Source of the DNA: Epiperipatus broadwayi
Taxonomy: Eukaryota > Onychophora > Udeonychophora > Euonychophora > Peripatidae
Assembly: GCA_028023455.1 (NCBI GenBank)
Contig: JAQFVV010012418.1
Coordinates: forward strand, 8,739,244 to 8,803,243
Reading direction: 5' to 3'
Length of the DNA: 64,000 nt
The translations under genes were made by a program, and so were the position numbers. Positions 23,041-35,818 of the stretch are shown in pieces. The notes beneath the pieces are model-generated. The model had not been told where the DNA came from, ran no database searches, and saw nothing but the letters and a program-made list of their open reading frames with translations. Positions within the stretch are counted from its first letter, which is position 1. Every line of letters starts with the position of its first letter.

Positions 23041-25667
23041 ATTTTAAAAAATATGTTGTATAAATAAAATAAACTTAGCTTTTAATAAATGAACTTTATA
23101 TATCTAACTAGTTTAATCTTATCTAAATGGAAATATTCAAATATGAGATGACTTGATGTCAATGCATGGATTTTGTTATAAGAAATATTTATAGTGAGTA
23201 ATTTGAATTTAATATATTAAACATGATGAAAAAGGAAAGCAACTTATGAAAGTATAAAAATTATTTAAAATATAATGTTCGAAATACCAATAGTTTTAAT
23301 TTTCAGTAAATAAGCATTGTGTCTAATTGATCCATTACCGTAAATAGTATTGATGGTTCAAGCTTCTGTATTTCATAAAAAACGAAACAGAAACTTTAAA
23401 TAATAAGAAAAGATAGCATAATCACAAAGCTTATGAGCTTGGAAATAATGGTTAGATATTGAAAGGATGCTTAAAGGGTAATTAAATGTCAGATAACTCT
23501 ATGAAAATGCAACAGCAGAACCAAAATCCAGCAATAACAATATTTTCAATCATGTCCCAATTTCTCAAATATCTTTTATAATTCCACAGGTTTTAATAAC
23601 ATCAGCTAGATAAAAGTAAATTATCATTAGTTAGATATTGTCACACTCATTTCCAACTATAAAACAACCATTGAACTTCAAATGTTAGTAAATTTTTTTG
23701 ATAAAAGACTGTTTTTGATGACATCACCTCTCTTTTGCAAGTATTGCTGTATAACCTTATTATTTTTTCATTTTATGATATATTATTACTGATTTTTTGA
23801 CAAGTTTTCAATTTTTAATTATTCATAACTATTAAGAGTCAAATTGTTATAAAATTATCTAAAGATCATATTGCTAATTGTAATACTTTGTATAAGATAA
23901 ATTTGCCATTATTTTATTTTGCTAGATTGCTTAATTCATTACTCTTTTCTAATTTAATTTTTTTATTGTTATCTATGTGAAGACCAATTGAATTTCTACC
24001 TCAACCTGCACACAATCAACTTTTATATTAAAAGAATACCAACTTTGGCACGTCCTTTTTTTTTAACATACTCTCAAAAATTTTGACTCTATATTGTATC
24101 CAGTATTAAGTGACATGTTACTGTATTGCTTATAAGAAATATATTTTGAATACTTCATTAGCACTTTTTAAATCTTGATTTTTGGCTTGGAGATCAATTT
24201 TAAATGAACATTTAATATGCTAAATCTTAACACATAATCTTCATCTGATAAACAAAATTTTTATTATAAGTTGCATACTATGCTTTTAATATAATGATTT
24301 TATTAAAATTTTAGGTATATCATATTAAAGATATGTAAAACTCAGTCTCTTGTTTTCTCAATTTTGTTCTTAATATCAGTCTGTCTATTAAAGAAAATAA
24401 ATATAGGTGGTTTCTAAATTCTACATTTGCAAAAAGAAATAAAGATTACAATCAATATTTTATTTTAATATTTATTTATTTTATTTTACATGTATTGTTC
24501 ATAATGATATATTAATCTTTTCTGTATTTTTTTCTTTACTCATTCTCAGATTTCTTTTAATATTTGCATTAAGAACAGTAATGCACTATATTATTCTATT
24601 CTAAACCATTTATTGTATTCTTGTGTAATTGTTGGATACTAGGGATAGTGCTACAAACACATGTACACACACTAATTTGTAGTTATTAACTATCTTCATT
24701 AAAAAAATTAGCCAGAAATTAATCTGGGGATGTGGATGTAGCCACTATCATTTAATGTTTATTGATTACTCAAGTTTATTATAAGTAATTTTGAAATAGA
24801 GTGAGTTACTGCTTCTAATGCAGAATGCAAATATTATTAGTGTATTTGAAGGTTGATGTTTAATTTTCATATACATTATCATTAGTATTATTTAACAGTA
24901 ATATATTTTAATTCTTTTTTTACCACATTTGTGTAAATTTTTATAAATAACTAATCTTGAGTAAACTGATTTTTAGTGATTTCAAATATTTGATTCTTTA
25001 AATTCACAGAAGTTAAGTTGTAATTGGCTACCCAGTTGTTATCATTCTTTATAAATATACATTTTTTTGCCCCAACATTAAAGACATATTGCAGGACAAA
25101 TCAAAACTATATAAGTAATTTTTATCATAATTTTATTAAGAATCTTAATTAAAAATGAAATGGAAATTTTGTTAGTAGGAAAAAATGAACACAGATGCAA
25201 CGTAGAGATTTTGAATTGGATTTTACTAAGTAAAATGTATATGAAATATTTCTATGCAAAATTGGTAGCTAATATCAGAATATAAATTTGGGGGCGGGGG
25301 GGTAAGAGCCTGTTAATCATACTTTGTGATAAGACCAGCACCTTTGTTATATGTATATATCTATATAATCTAAATTAAATATTTTCATGGATTTTAATAT
25401 AGATAAATAATAGAAAGTAAGAGAATATATTCATGTAAACATAGATAACTTTTTGCCTTTGATGTTACCACAAAATCATCAGTTACTAAAAATCTTCCTT
25501 TGACATAGTTATAATCTCTTAATTTCTAATGTTATATTAAAATCCATAAAAATATTTAATTTAACATGTATAACTCAGTGGAGAAGATGAATAATTATTT
25601 GGAGGATCCTCATGGGAAGATGTTGGTTTTTTGCCTTCTCATACCTATTAAAAAAATAGCTGTCCAG
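23041..25667. other. intron sequence, no other feature seen
   Basis: A/T-rich sequence between the 21224 exon (with its array) and the 25668 exon. A G-run (gggggcggggggg) lies near 25290. Around 25580-25667 an open frame, MNNYLEDPHGKMLVF, runs up to the exon in a different phase. I could not decide whether it is coding, so it is not annotated as an exon. Confidence 0.45.
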
Positions 25668-25808
25668 GTATTGGATTTGAAGTAAGAGGATCTCTTTTTA
25701 CGTCATCTAAACATAGGACAAAAGAGCTATTATATAGATTAATAGCGAAAACTTGCATAGCTTCAGTCTGTCAATTAGTAATTGATGGATTCCTGGCAAC
25801 ATCTAAAG
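25668..25808 (+). CDS. internal exon of unknown gene
   Basis: The acceptor 'ctgtccag' at 25666-25667 and the donor 'aaag|gtaaaa' after 25808 bound 141 bp that enter in phase 1 (first two bases complete a codon) and leave with one base. The peptide reads IGFEVRGSLFTSSKHRTK then ELLYRLIAKTCIASVCQ and ends LVIDGFLATSK. It has balanced composition and a helical, Ala/Cys/Leu-bearing middle. An alternative acceptor at 25659 would add CPG-like residues. The single G left at the end plus AG opening the next exon makes GAG (Glu), so the two exons join cleanly. The family is not recognised. Confidence 0.7.
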
Positions 25809-26317
25809 GTAAAACATACTATATAATATTCATTTATATATGAATACAGATTTTATTGTTTGTTTGTTTTTTTCATTAGATCCTGTAAAATAAACATTTT
25901 AAAATTATTATTTGCAGCATGAAATTAAATAAAACTAATTTGCAATATAAAGGATGGCAAATATAAAATAAATATGTGAAAAAAATAATATTTAATGATT
26001 ACTCTTTATGTTATTGATTATTGTTAACTCTTCATATCTTTATAATTAATGATTCTATGCTATCTGAAAATAATATCCATTTAATTATTCTAGGCAATGA
26101 ATTATATTATTAAGTATAATCACATATTTAATCATCAATCAATACAAGTTATTGTACATCTAGTTTTTTTAATATTTATTATAAATATTACATATAGCAA
26201 AAAGCTAATTAGAAATATAGTCCCTCTTAAACTAAATATCTATAATTTTAATCATTGTAATTTAAAGGAAACAATAATATTCTCATAAAAAATTTGATTA
26301 TTTTTTTTTTTTTGCAG

Positions 26318-26355
26318 AGAAGGTCGGCATGATTGAGAAAGTGGAAGCTTATAAT
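26318..26355 (+). CDS. 38-bp micro-exon of unknown gene
   Basis: A long T-run ending in TTTGCAG is a strong acceptor at 26316-26317, and the donor 'aat|gtaagc' follows 26355. The exon reads (G)AG then KVGMIEKVEAYN, using the one-base carry-over from the 25668 exon, and leaves in phase 0. The next exon at 37922 starts in phase 0. The short length, strong splice sites and matching phases on both sides are the evidence. The charged peptide leads into the coiled coil of the last exon. Confidence 0.7.
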
Positions 26356-29196
26356 GTAAGCAGATTAATTATTGGAAAGAAAATCAGCTCCTATTCATCA
26401 TGACTTTATATGATGATGAAAGTTGTGCTCATGAGATCATTGTTACATAGAAGAGACTTATGCTCACTGGCAATATGAATATTTTTTATTAATCTAATCA
26501 AAATATTATAAATGATGAAAGAAGATCAACCATCAACAACAGAAATATGTTGAAATACATCATGAAATTAAAGTGTAAATTTATTATTAAACAAGGGTTT
26601 CCTAATTCATTCTTTCTCATATCTTATATTGGTAAAAACATAAGAAATGTTCCAGCCTTTTAAATAACCTAACAATAAAAAGGATCGCAGATACCAAACT
26701 TTCTAAGATGAAGTAATAATAGGATAGATGAAAAATGGTCACTAGAGGTGAGCTCTAAATTAAAAAATTTATGTATATAATAAATTAATTATTATTGGTG
26801 AATAACTTTTGTAGCATTAGCTTATAAGAGCATGCTTCACGTACTACAAATGTATCTTTTGTAATTATAACATTTGTGTTATGAGTTGCTGTGGGATTAT
26901 TTTCTAGTATACAATCCATCATATGATGCCTCATAAGTCATATATCTATAGATTAGTTGTTATTTTTTTGTTAATTAGGCAAATAGTTTTTGCTACATAT
27001 AAAAATTATTTTTTCTTGTTATTTCTTTTTTCATGCAAAACATTTATATTGTTCACTATCAAATTAAATTCATTTTATTCTAATTTATGCTTTTTAAACA
27101 TTGAAAAAATTCCAATTGTGGTGGTTTATTTTGTTTTCTCTGTTATATATATGCAATGCATATTCTCATTAAATGTTTTTTTGTAGAATACACTTAACCA
27201 GTACTTATATATATTATATAGATATATTCAATAAATATATCTTCATATAATTAAGTCATGTTTTTAAAAGTAAGATAAATGTAAAATGCTTGGATTCTAT
27301 CATTAAGAGGCTGAATATGATATGCCCTAGAGATTTTTATGAATACATAAAACATACAAAGGAAAATAAAAGCATAGATATTAGCCAGTAGGTTAGATGA
27401 GTAAATCTTTAAAATTGAATACCAATCACATACATGTTGTAGAAAATATTAGGGCAAATTTGAATTCAAAGAAATTCTCATGAGTGTTAAACACATCTGA
27501 AAGTTAATTGTTGTCACTATATATATATAAGAATTAAAAATGCTTAATAGATTCACTGCAATTCTTGGCAGTTTGATATGGTTCAAAATATGATAATAGG
27601 CCTGAGTGTAACCACTTTATTTATTCATCAAATCATAGTTGTTGTACATCTGAATAAAATAACAACTTAATATATTTGAAAATTTAGTAGTTTCAGGAAA
27701 GCATCTGTAGTCATTAAAGACAGAATGGTACTTAATTAACTAGGTGTTTAGTTTAATTAGACAGATTGGCATTTTCATCAATGATGAAGCCATAGTCTAA
27801 TGAAAACAGTTTTCATTGGCCAATGGCATTGCTAACAGATATTTTCATCACAAGTTGGACATTTTTTCTAAACTGACCTAAACTTTCAGCAAAGATAGCA
27901 ATGCTTCATGATCTCAGAAATGTCATTAATGATGAAAGTCACATCTTGACCAAATTACTACATGAAAAAAATTCTAGGCTTCTTAGCTTATCCAAGATCA
28001 CACTGGTCTTCTTGATAACTCTTTAAGTAAACAATAATTTTACATTTTGCAATATATTTTAATAAATTTTATTTTACATTTAAAAAAAAAAATTATATAT
28101 GTTTATTGGTAACTTTTTAATACTATTTAAAAATAAATGAAATTAAAAATTGAAATTGCATTTTATCTGAGTGAACGTTTTGTTTACTTAATTAAAAAAA
28201 AAAATTGACAACTAGCATTCAAAAGAAAAGATATATTTAACTTTTTATAACTCTAATAATAAGAGATTATAGAGTAAAAAAGATAGGTGAAGCAAACCTT
28301 AATTAGTCCATAGCAGGGAAATAGCTTTTGTAGATGAGACATTGCTCACCGGGCTTTATTAATTGCCAAATGATGAGAGGTTGAGTGTTTTTTCATTGTT
28401 TTATTTTTTAGCTGAGAATATTTAGATACCTTTTGCTGATTACTATTGGATAGTTCTCTAGAATGGCTACAAGCTATCTCATTAAAATAAAAATTCTAAG
28501 CCTATCGAAAAAATATTTGACTTTTCTTGGTCCAGATTTGAATCTGGATAAGCATATGTGCCACCATTGCACCACATTGTTATTAGCGTATAAATGAATA
28601 AATCCACCAATTGTCTATACTATTTTTTTTTGGAACAAGTGGATATATATATACAAGAAATAAAGTTTTTTAAAGAAAAGAGGAAAATGAGACTTTTCAT
28701 TGTTTGAAGTGTTTTAATTATAGAATCCCCCCCCCCCCCAACATTTTTTATTACATATTTCAAAATTTTAGTAAATTATAATCTAGAACAGACAGGTATT
28801 TGTTATATTTTATAAATAAATACCAATAATTTGCATCTAAAATCAATATGCAAATACATACTATATATTTCATAAAGAATTATTATTGCTTTGTGTTCTC
28901 TGTATATCCATTTTTAATAACCACTTACAGGTGTCTACATCTTGTGTAAATAGTATATTGATAGGCTATTAATACATTAATTATAATATTTTTCTTTTTG
29001 ATTTATTAATTTTATAAATTTTAATTATAGTATAATTATCTTAAGTTTTTTTTTTTTTAATATTTTATTGCTTTGTATAGTAATCTTTGCCATTGTCAAT
29101 CATTTTTAAAAATAATCTATTTCTCTTTAAATGATTTTGATTCTTATTAACTTTATGGGATTTTTTATAAATTAATTTTTATATTATTAATTTGCT
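26356..29196. other. intron sequence with scattered simple repeats
   Basis: Part of the 11.6-kb intron between 26355 and 37922. A C-run (about 13 C) lies near 28727. Around 26370-26560 a broken frame (YDDESCAHEIIVT, KRLMLTGNM) is vaguely LINE-like but too weak to call. No other gene is seen. Confidence 0.45.
28529..28580 (-). repeat. tRNA-like promoter relic (SINE head or tRNA pseudogene)
   Basis: On the minus strand TGTGGTGCAATGGTGGCAC is A-box-like and GATTCAAATCT is B-box-like. The two are only about 30 bp apart, without a proper anticodon arm. The flanking AGATTTGAATCT-type palindrome forms the T arm. It fits a tRNA-derived SINE head or a deleted tRNA pseudogene. No tail or target duplication was confirmed. 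Confidence 0.4.
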
Positions 29197-29248
29197 GAAC
29201 TTGTGGCTTTACTCGCATTCTGGACGAACTTGTGGCTTTACTCGCATT
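29197..29248. repeat. 23-bp direct repeat, period 29
   Basis: GAACTTGTGGCTTTACTCGCATT occurs exactly twice, at 29197-29219 and 29226-29248, separated by CTGGAC. It is a recent small duplication inside an intron, more GC-rich than its surroundings. Confidence 0.9.
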
Positions 29249-29295
29249 AATAGAATTATAATAAAAATGAAAGTATGAAATAATATAATATACGA

Positions 29296-29710
29296 GATAA
29301 TTAAAATATATTTCAAATTTATGTATATAAGTTGAATATATTCTGAGCAGTTGAAATTTTTAATATTTTATTATCTAATTTCCAAATAAAAATTTCCCTT
29401 GCTAATTCTCTCCATTTCTATAGCTATCCCCTCACATTAATAGAAAATTTGATAATTAAAATATATTTATGTATTCCATTTTTGATATATTGAATACCAA
29501 ATAAAATTTTCTCTAGCTTATTCTTACCATTTCTCTAGCTGTATTCTCACATTAGTAGAAAATTTGATAATTAAAATATATTTATGCATTCCATTTTCTA
29601 TTTTTCATGTACTGAATACTGTATAACGTTTTTCTTTGCTAGCTCTTTCTATTTCTCTAGCTGTCCCTTGCTTTAGTAGAAAGTTTGATAATTAAAATAT
29701 ATTTATGTAA
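29296..29710. repeat. minisatellite, about 3.5 units of about 120 bp
   Basis: Each unit opens with 'gataattaaaatatattt', at 29296, 29451, 29566 and 29687. Before three of these lies '(a/t)tagtagaaa(a/g)tttgataatt', and earlier 'ccatttctctagctgt' or a variant. Spacing varies from 115 to 155 bp through indels. It lies in the long intron. Confidence 0.75.
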
Positions 29711-32189
29711 TATTTAAATGAAATAATTAGCAACATCAGTATCACAAAAGATATAATTTTAATTAAGTACAATAAACAATTTTAAATTATTTTATATTAC
29801 TCATGTGATAATTGTTAAAATGGTTATGCAATTTTAACATCATGATTTTTAAAATTTAATTAATTTAAAATATATTTACATAATAAAATGTTATATTAGA
29901 TTACCAAAAACTATTAATTATTTACGTTTCTCTAGTATGTATTTCAATACACAAGCCACAACATTTCCCAACATTTGTAATCGTTTGATCAATGCTGTTT
30001 TCATTTTGCATTTTTATGAAATCATTAAAAAGTAATTACTATTCCAAAGCATTTTTATGTTGCAAATTACCAAAGTTTTTAAAACAATTAAGTTCTATAA
30101 AGCAGAAATTCATAGCTTATAATATTCTGCACAAAAAAAGAAAATTTTATGCAAGATTCATCGAGATTGATATAGTATTTGTTGAGATATAAAGTAACAA
30201 ACTTTCATATTTATATTATAATATAGATTATATTCATCAAACATATAACTTTTTATATCATATTTCTATTTATAAGTCTTTTTTCATATATTTGTAATAG
30301 TATACAGTTATAATACCGTTAACGTAAATACTTATTTAAAAATTTCTATTATCCAAACAAAATTTCAAATGCATATAATAAAAAAAAATATTTGATATAA
30401 TGAACTGTCATTTTTTCCCTCCTTTAACGGGGTTTGGGTTTACAATAAAAGATTAAAAGATCTATTCTTGAAATCTGAAAAATTCACAAAACCCAAAAAG
30501 TCTTGGAATCAGGGATTTGATTATTGGAGTTTCATTTAAAGATAAAATGATATATTTATGTAGAATATATAATCATTGTGTAGTTTAGTAAAAAACATAT
30601 AAGGAAAAAAATGATATTATTCATATATGAGAATGTATAAATATATTGAATTTAGAAGTAATAAATGAATTATATATGTGTTTATATAATAACTTAAAGA
30701 AATAATTTTAAATTAAGAATGATTAATAAAAAACATGAAAAAAAGATATGGTATACAGTTGTTGAATTTATACTATAATTTTTTTTAAACACTATAAACT
30801 TATTTATGCGTTGATAGTAATGGTTACTTGTTTGTTTTGTTAATTATTGCTTTTATTACAAATAATTTTATAAAGAAAAAAATTCTTATCACCTTTTCTT
30901 CTTTGTGGTCATTTAGCCTCATTAAAAGTTTACCTCATAAATCTGTCATAATATAAAATTAATAGATAATAATACATTAATAAAGAAATTGTGACTTCAA
31001 ATAAAGTCACCATCATTCATAGATATTAAAAGAAGCTTGGTATTAAAGAACAAAAAAACATTATTATTTAATAGGCTGCATGTAGAAACATTTTTTGTAT
31101 TTGATTCATGTCCTGTGTGATTTAGTGCAATGATTGAATGGCAGTTTTGACAGTTAAAGATTTATAGTTCATAGCTCAGCTCTAAAGTGGTAGAATATCA
31201 TGATTTCCCAAGCAACAACCATTTGATTACTAACTCATTTAATTTATAGTAACAATCTTGATTTAAAATTACCTCGTAGAATATGAATTTATATGGCAGT
31301 ACTTTTAACAATTAAAGAAATATAAAAGAGAACAATTGTAAACATTTTTCTGATATGAAAGAAAATACTGAGATGAACCTCTTTCTCTTCATAATTATTT
31401 AATGGAGAACCAAAGTTCCACCAAAAAAACATAAAGAGAATAATATTGAACTGAAATATCTTATCTCACTCTTATGACATTTAAAAAAATATTTGTGAGT
31501 AAATTATGCCTGCATAAAATTTTTGAATAAAATGAACACATGACTTTACAATTCTTAATAATTTATCACCAAATCAAATCTAGTAGTGATGTTATTTTTT
31601 CCTCCTTTTTGTGATTATTATTGTATATTTGTTTTGTTTTGTTTTTTTTATTCATAACATAACTTAGTTTGTTTTAACTTAAATTCATTTATGTAGTTAT
31701 GAGATTTATGCTTAAAATAATTTTATTAACTAACAGATTTTATGCATGTAAATTTCCTATATGTGTTATATATACATATGTCCTATTTTAGTCATATTAT
31801 AATGTCTGAGAAGATTAATTATGAAAAGAAAAAAAAATGAATGAAGTGGCTGGACTTCATCATAATAATAATGAATGTTATTTTGAAAAGACTTCAAAAT
31901 CAAACAAGTGATCCCTCATTCTGAGGAATGCTATTCATATACATTATTTCAAGGAGTCATTGTTAATGTATTGAAATCTGTTAATAATAATTATATATAT
32001 ATATAAGATGAAATGTTTTATATTATAAAAATAAATAACTAATTTTTTAAAAAAATATGTAGTTATAATATATTTTGTTATAATAGATTTTATATTATAT
32101 TTAATACATTGAATTGTTTATTTTTAATAAATAAAAAATGAAAATTATCTGCTAGATATTTTAAATTTTTCTTTTATTCCTTTCTAGAT
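29711..32189. other. intron sequence, no other feature seen
   Basis: A/T-rich sequence with scattered short open frames (for example 29992-30192) of random-looking composition. No supported exon, repeat or RNA. Confidence 0.5.
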
Positions 32190-33222
32190 TACTTATACCA
32201 CCTTTTGTAGACCATTGAAAGTTCCAGAAGTTCAAAATCTTTATTTTCAACCATTATTAATTTACTGCAGAATGAAGATCTCTCAGAGTTTAATCTAGTT
32301 TCTCTGATTCATAACTTCTCTTCTTTTCAGCATTCTAGCAAGCTTACAATCTTATCTATCATCTCACACATGATTTTTTTCTAGGTTTTATACAATCTCC
32401 TGGGATTCTGTTAAAGATTTCAATTAACCATCATCTTTTCTAGAAACATATTAACAGTTCCGTTTGATCCTCTTAATTCTTTTAATGATGTCAATAATAA
32501 TGTTTGTTCTCTCACACATGCATTTTACTTTTAATTTCTTATTATTATTCCTAACATATATCTTTCTATATTTGTTTTTTTTGTGTGTCAAAAATCTTTA
32601 CTGATCCTTTCTTTGAGTGTACAAGTCTTAGATACATATGCAAGAACTATTGAAACATATCTATTAAAAACTTTCCATTTTAAACATATAAGCATATTTT
32701 TTAACATTCAAGTTATTTCTACCAAAAGTATTTCATCCAAGTGTAATTTTATGATTAATTTCATACAGTATGTTTTCATCAGTATTAATAATCTGACCAA
32801 AGTATTTGCAGTTGTTAACAACTTCAAATTTATTATTATCACTATTTATTTTCCTTTTATATGAAAAACAAGTGAACATTACTTCATTTTTTTATGACAT
32901 TTATCTACAGTCCTACTTTTTTGCTTTTATCTGATAACTCTTATAATATTTCCAGTAACACTACAGCATTATTTTCAAAAACTGCATCATAATGCAAAAT
33001 CTAGTTATCTTAAATATTATCCACTTAATTATTTATTTTTGTTTCTTATTTTAATTTAGAAAATACTTGCCATGAAACTTATAAAAAATATTTTTGAAAA
33101 TATATGATTACTCTTTCATATACTGTTATCAGTCTTAATCTTCGTAGTGTTATTATGTATTCTAATTGTTGTTAGGCATTTTAATAAATATTCTTTAAAC
33201 TATGACAGTGTCTTGGGCATGT
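32190..33222 (-). mobile_element. decayed RTE-like LINE, 3' half (RT to C-terminus)
   Basis: Minus-strand readings match the 48.2-51.1 kb element piece by piece. They include KNIYxN and NTTKIKTDNSI (near 33150-33200), LDFA and FENNAVVLLEIL (near 32950-33010, where the catalytic DD is lost), and FEVVNNCKYFGQIINTDENI and NTFGRNNL (near 32680-32830). The 3' end gives REQT, TSLKELR and PRRLYKT (32350-32520). Many stops and frameshifts mark an old copy. At 33222 the match stops and resumes at about 35820, so a later insertion splits the element. Confidence 0.75.
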
Positions 33223-35818
33223 TCCTTCTAGGAATAGATTATCTCTGAGCTAAAAATACGAGAGCTGAAAGCACACTAAACCAAACAATGTGCAGCAAAA
33301 AAATTCAAAATTTAGCATTTGTTTACCCATTTACATATAAAATAGTTTATATATAATGAAATACTATAGATCATAACTTAAAAATAATAACAAAACTCAT
33401 TAATATTAATTAGCTCTTTATTTTTTCATATCATTCTTTATGATTTATCCAAATTTTATAAATTTCATCTAGGTTTATCTGCTTTTCTGACAAGATATAA
33501 TGCTAAATTTTTATTAAATTATCCAAATGTTGATTATTAATTTATTACGGGATTTTGATTTTATTGTTTTATTAAATTAAAACCACATTCACAATTGGCA
33601 CTGGAAGTTTGAAAAGTTGCACAAGTATTGAAAAGTACCAAAAGTTCTTTATAATCTTAGTCTTTTAAGTCATTTGTAGCTAAATCATTAAATGATTTGA
33701 TTACTTCAATTTTTGAAAATTTCAAATTGCCACATTGTTCTAAAATTGTATCTAAGCTTATATGTTTTCATTATTATTTATTATAGATTCATATTTTATA
33801 AATTAACATTTTAGACTATCTTTTCTACACTCTATATTTAAATTATTTTTCATTACAAAAGATTCCAAGACAGTACTGTCATTTATATCTCTCCTAGAAA
33901 TTTAGTATCTAAATGATTATAAAGCAGTTAAATAAATTTAAGTATTGGTAAAGTATCTATATAATCATTGGAATCTAAAATTGTTTGAACATCCACACTC
34001 CAGCAGACATTATCTAGATATTGCACTCTTAATTTATATTTTTGCCTTTGCAAATTGGTGTGCCTTCATTGAGGATAAATTAGTCCTTTGCAAAGTTTTG
34101 TTTCTAATAATTCTGCAAATACATTTTGAAGAATCACATATGCTACTCAATATTGTGGGGTTTTTGAATGTTTTTTAAACTATATTTATTTATTGGGTCA
34201 TTTAATTCTTCAACTTTTTCTGTACAGTAATTTATTAAAATATCATATCTTACCAGAGCATTTAATACAAAATAACTAAATATTTTTCATACTTTATTGA
34301 GAGGTCTGAATGATAAAATATCAATTTCTGAAATGTTGGTCAATTTTTTATGATTTTCAATTTGGATCTCTAAACATTGTATATTTGTCCTTAAAAGGGT
34401 TTCAATATCCTTAATAAATGGAACCTGTTTCTATGGATTATCTATTCTCAAGATCTTTCCATGAGTCACACTGTTAAATTAAATGTGAAATATAGTCTCA
34501 GAGGAGCAGCCACTATTTATTTTTTCTAATATTACAGAGATAAACACAACCATGTTTTATAAATCAAGGTTATTTTCTCTAAAACTTTTTTATCCCTTTT
34601 ATAATATAATGATTATCACATGCAATAAACTTAATAGTGCCAATAAATTTTGTCTGATAGCTGATTCAAATTTTGATTAGTATTTTATATGTATATATTT
34701 TTTCCTACCAAAATATCTACTTTCATCAATTATCAAACAATGAAATAAAGATGTTCAAACTTCATCAATAATCTCCATATGTATGATTACATTTATATAT
34801 TCTATAAATTCAAAAGATTAATCCTTGCTATGTCATGTTTGGAAATATTAATGTATTTTCCTACATAATCATGTATAGACTGCACAGAAAGCATTAACAA
34901 ATTGATAGTAATTGCTAGAATAATATTGTCTATTAGAATTTTAATTATGTTTTTGTCCATTTTTTTTGCATTCAGTTTTTTCTAATCTGAGATAATGATG
35001 TCGTGGATTTTCAGTTAAAATTCCCAAAATTCCTTTATTGATTTTATTTTGGATTGCAATAACTGAATCAGTATGAACTTTTTTATTTAAATGTCACTTT
35101 AAATAATCTAGTTTCCATTTGGTCTATTTTTTACTGCTAATAAATTTATCTTTTGAATTTGACTGACAGCAAATTTTACAAGTGATGTCATCTGTATTGT
35201 TTCCATAACTAAAAATATACCCAAGTTTAATACTATAGTTATAATTTTTATTAGCAGTGGCATTTCATTTCAACTGATTAGCAGAGCCATTCATATTTAA
35301 ATTTGTTTTTCTTATTTTTAGATTGACTTGATGAAGAATAGATTGACTTGCTGAATATTTTGACATTTTTAGAGCCTAAAATATATATTTTGGATGATTT
35401 TTTTTTAAATTACAATAATAAAAAAAAGTTTCATCACATTCGAGCTGCAATTCCATTTGTGTTAAATGTCCTGCCACAGCAATGGCCAGTGGAGTAAAGA
35501 TAGTGTTCAGTCAGTGCTATATATAGACTGAAAATAATATTGGAATGGTATTTTTAGATGTTTTGTGTAGGATTCACTACTATTAAAGTGAAATCCCCAT
35601 ACCAATGCTCCTACCCCACTGTATGTACAGATCAATTCTATTTATCAATCCGTTTTATCAAAATTATTATCTGTAATCAACTTTGGGTTTAAACCTAAAA
35701 ACAAATGGAGAATATTTTGCATATTAGAATGTGCAGAAGCTGCTGAGCATTGTACAGGCTTTCAAAATTGCTGCGTAATTATGCATGGCATAGTTTAGAG
35801 GAAAGTTTGGTTCTGGAT
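33223..35818 (-). mobile_element. insertion inside the RTE copy: BED-finger, hAT-like transposon relic
   Basis: About 2.6 kb separates the two halves of the RTE relic. On the minus strand near 35060-35210 it reads NNTDDITCKICCQSNSKDK, then KWKLDYLK, then HLNKKVHTDSV. This is a BED-type zinc finger pattern (C-x2-C ... H-x5-H) with two mutated codons now stops. Further on is LIIDESRYFGRKKYIHIK, resembling the catalytic-Asp region of hAT/DUF4371-type transposases. Stops and frameshifts abound. Terminal inverted repeats and an 8-bp target duplication could not be shown by eye. CAGTGGAGTA (35489) and TACCCCACTG (ending about 35624) are hAT-like ends but too close together to bound it. The family call is inference. 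Confidence 0.5.

Noticed and set aside
25580-25667. Open frame MNNYLEDPHGKMLVF running into the 25668 exon
   Set aside because: It is in a different phase from the supported exon and crosses its acceptor. Kept only as a possibility for the missing exon.
26370-26700. Possible LINE reading (YDDESCAHEIIVT, KRLMLTGNM)
   Set aside because: Too short and broken, with no catalytic motif or base-level match to the other elements.
28720-28742. Poly-C run, with similar C or G runs near 25290, 47378 and 55270
   Set aside because: Homopolymer tracts of this kind are common in A/T-rich animal introns and carry no further signal.
35489-35624. CAGTGGAGTA ... TACCCCACTG as ends of a 136-bp hAT MITE
   Set aside because: Only about 10 bp match and the 8-bp flanks (GCAATGGC / TATGTACA) do not, so a separate element is not supported.
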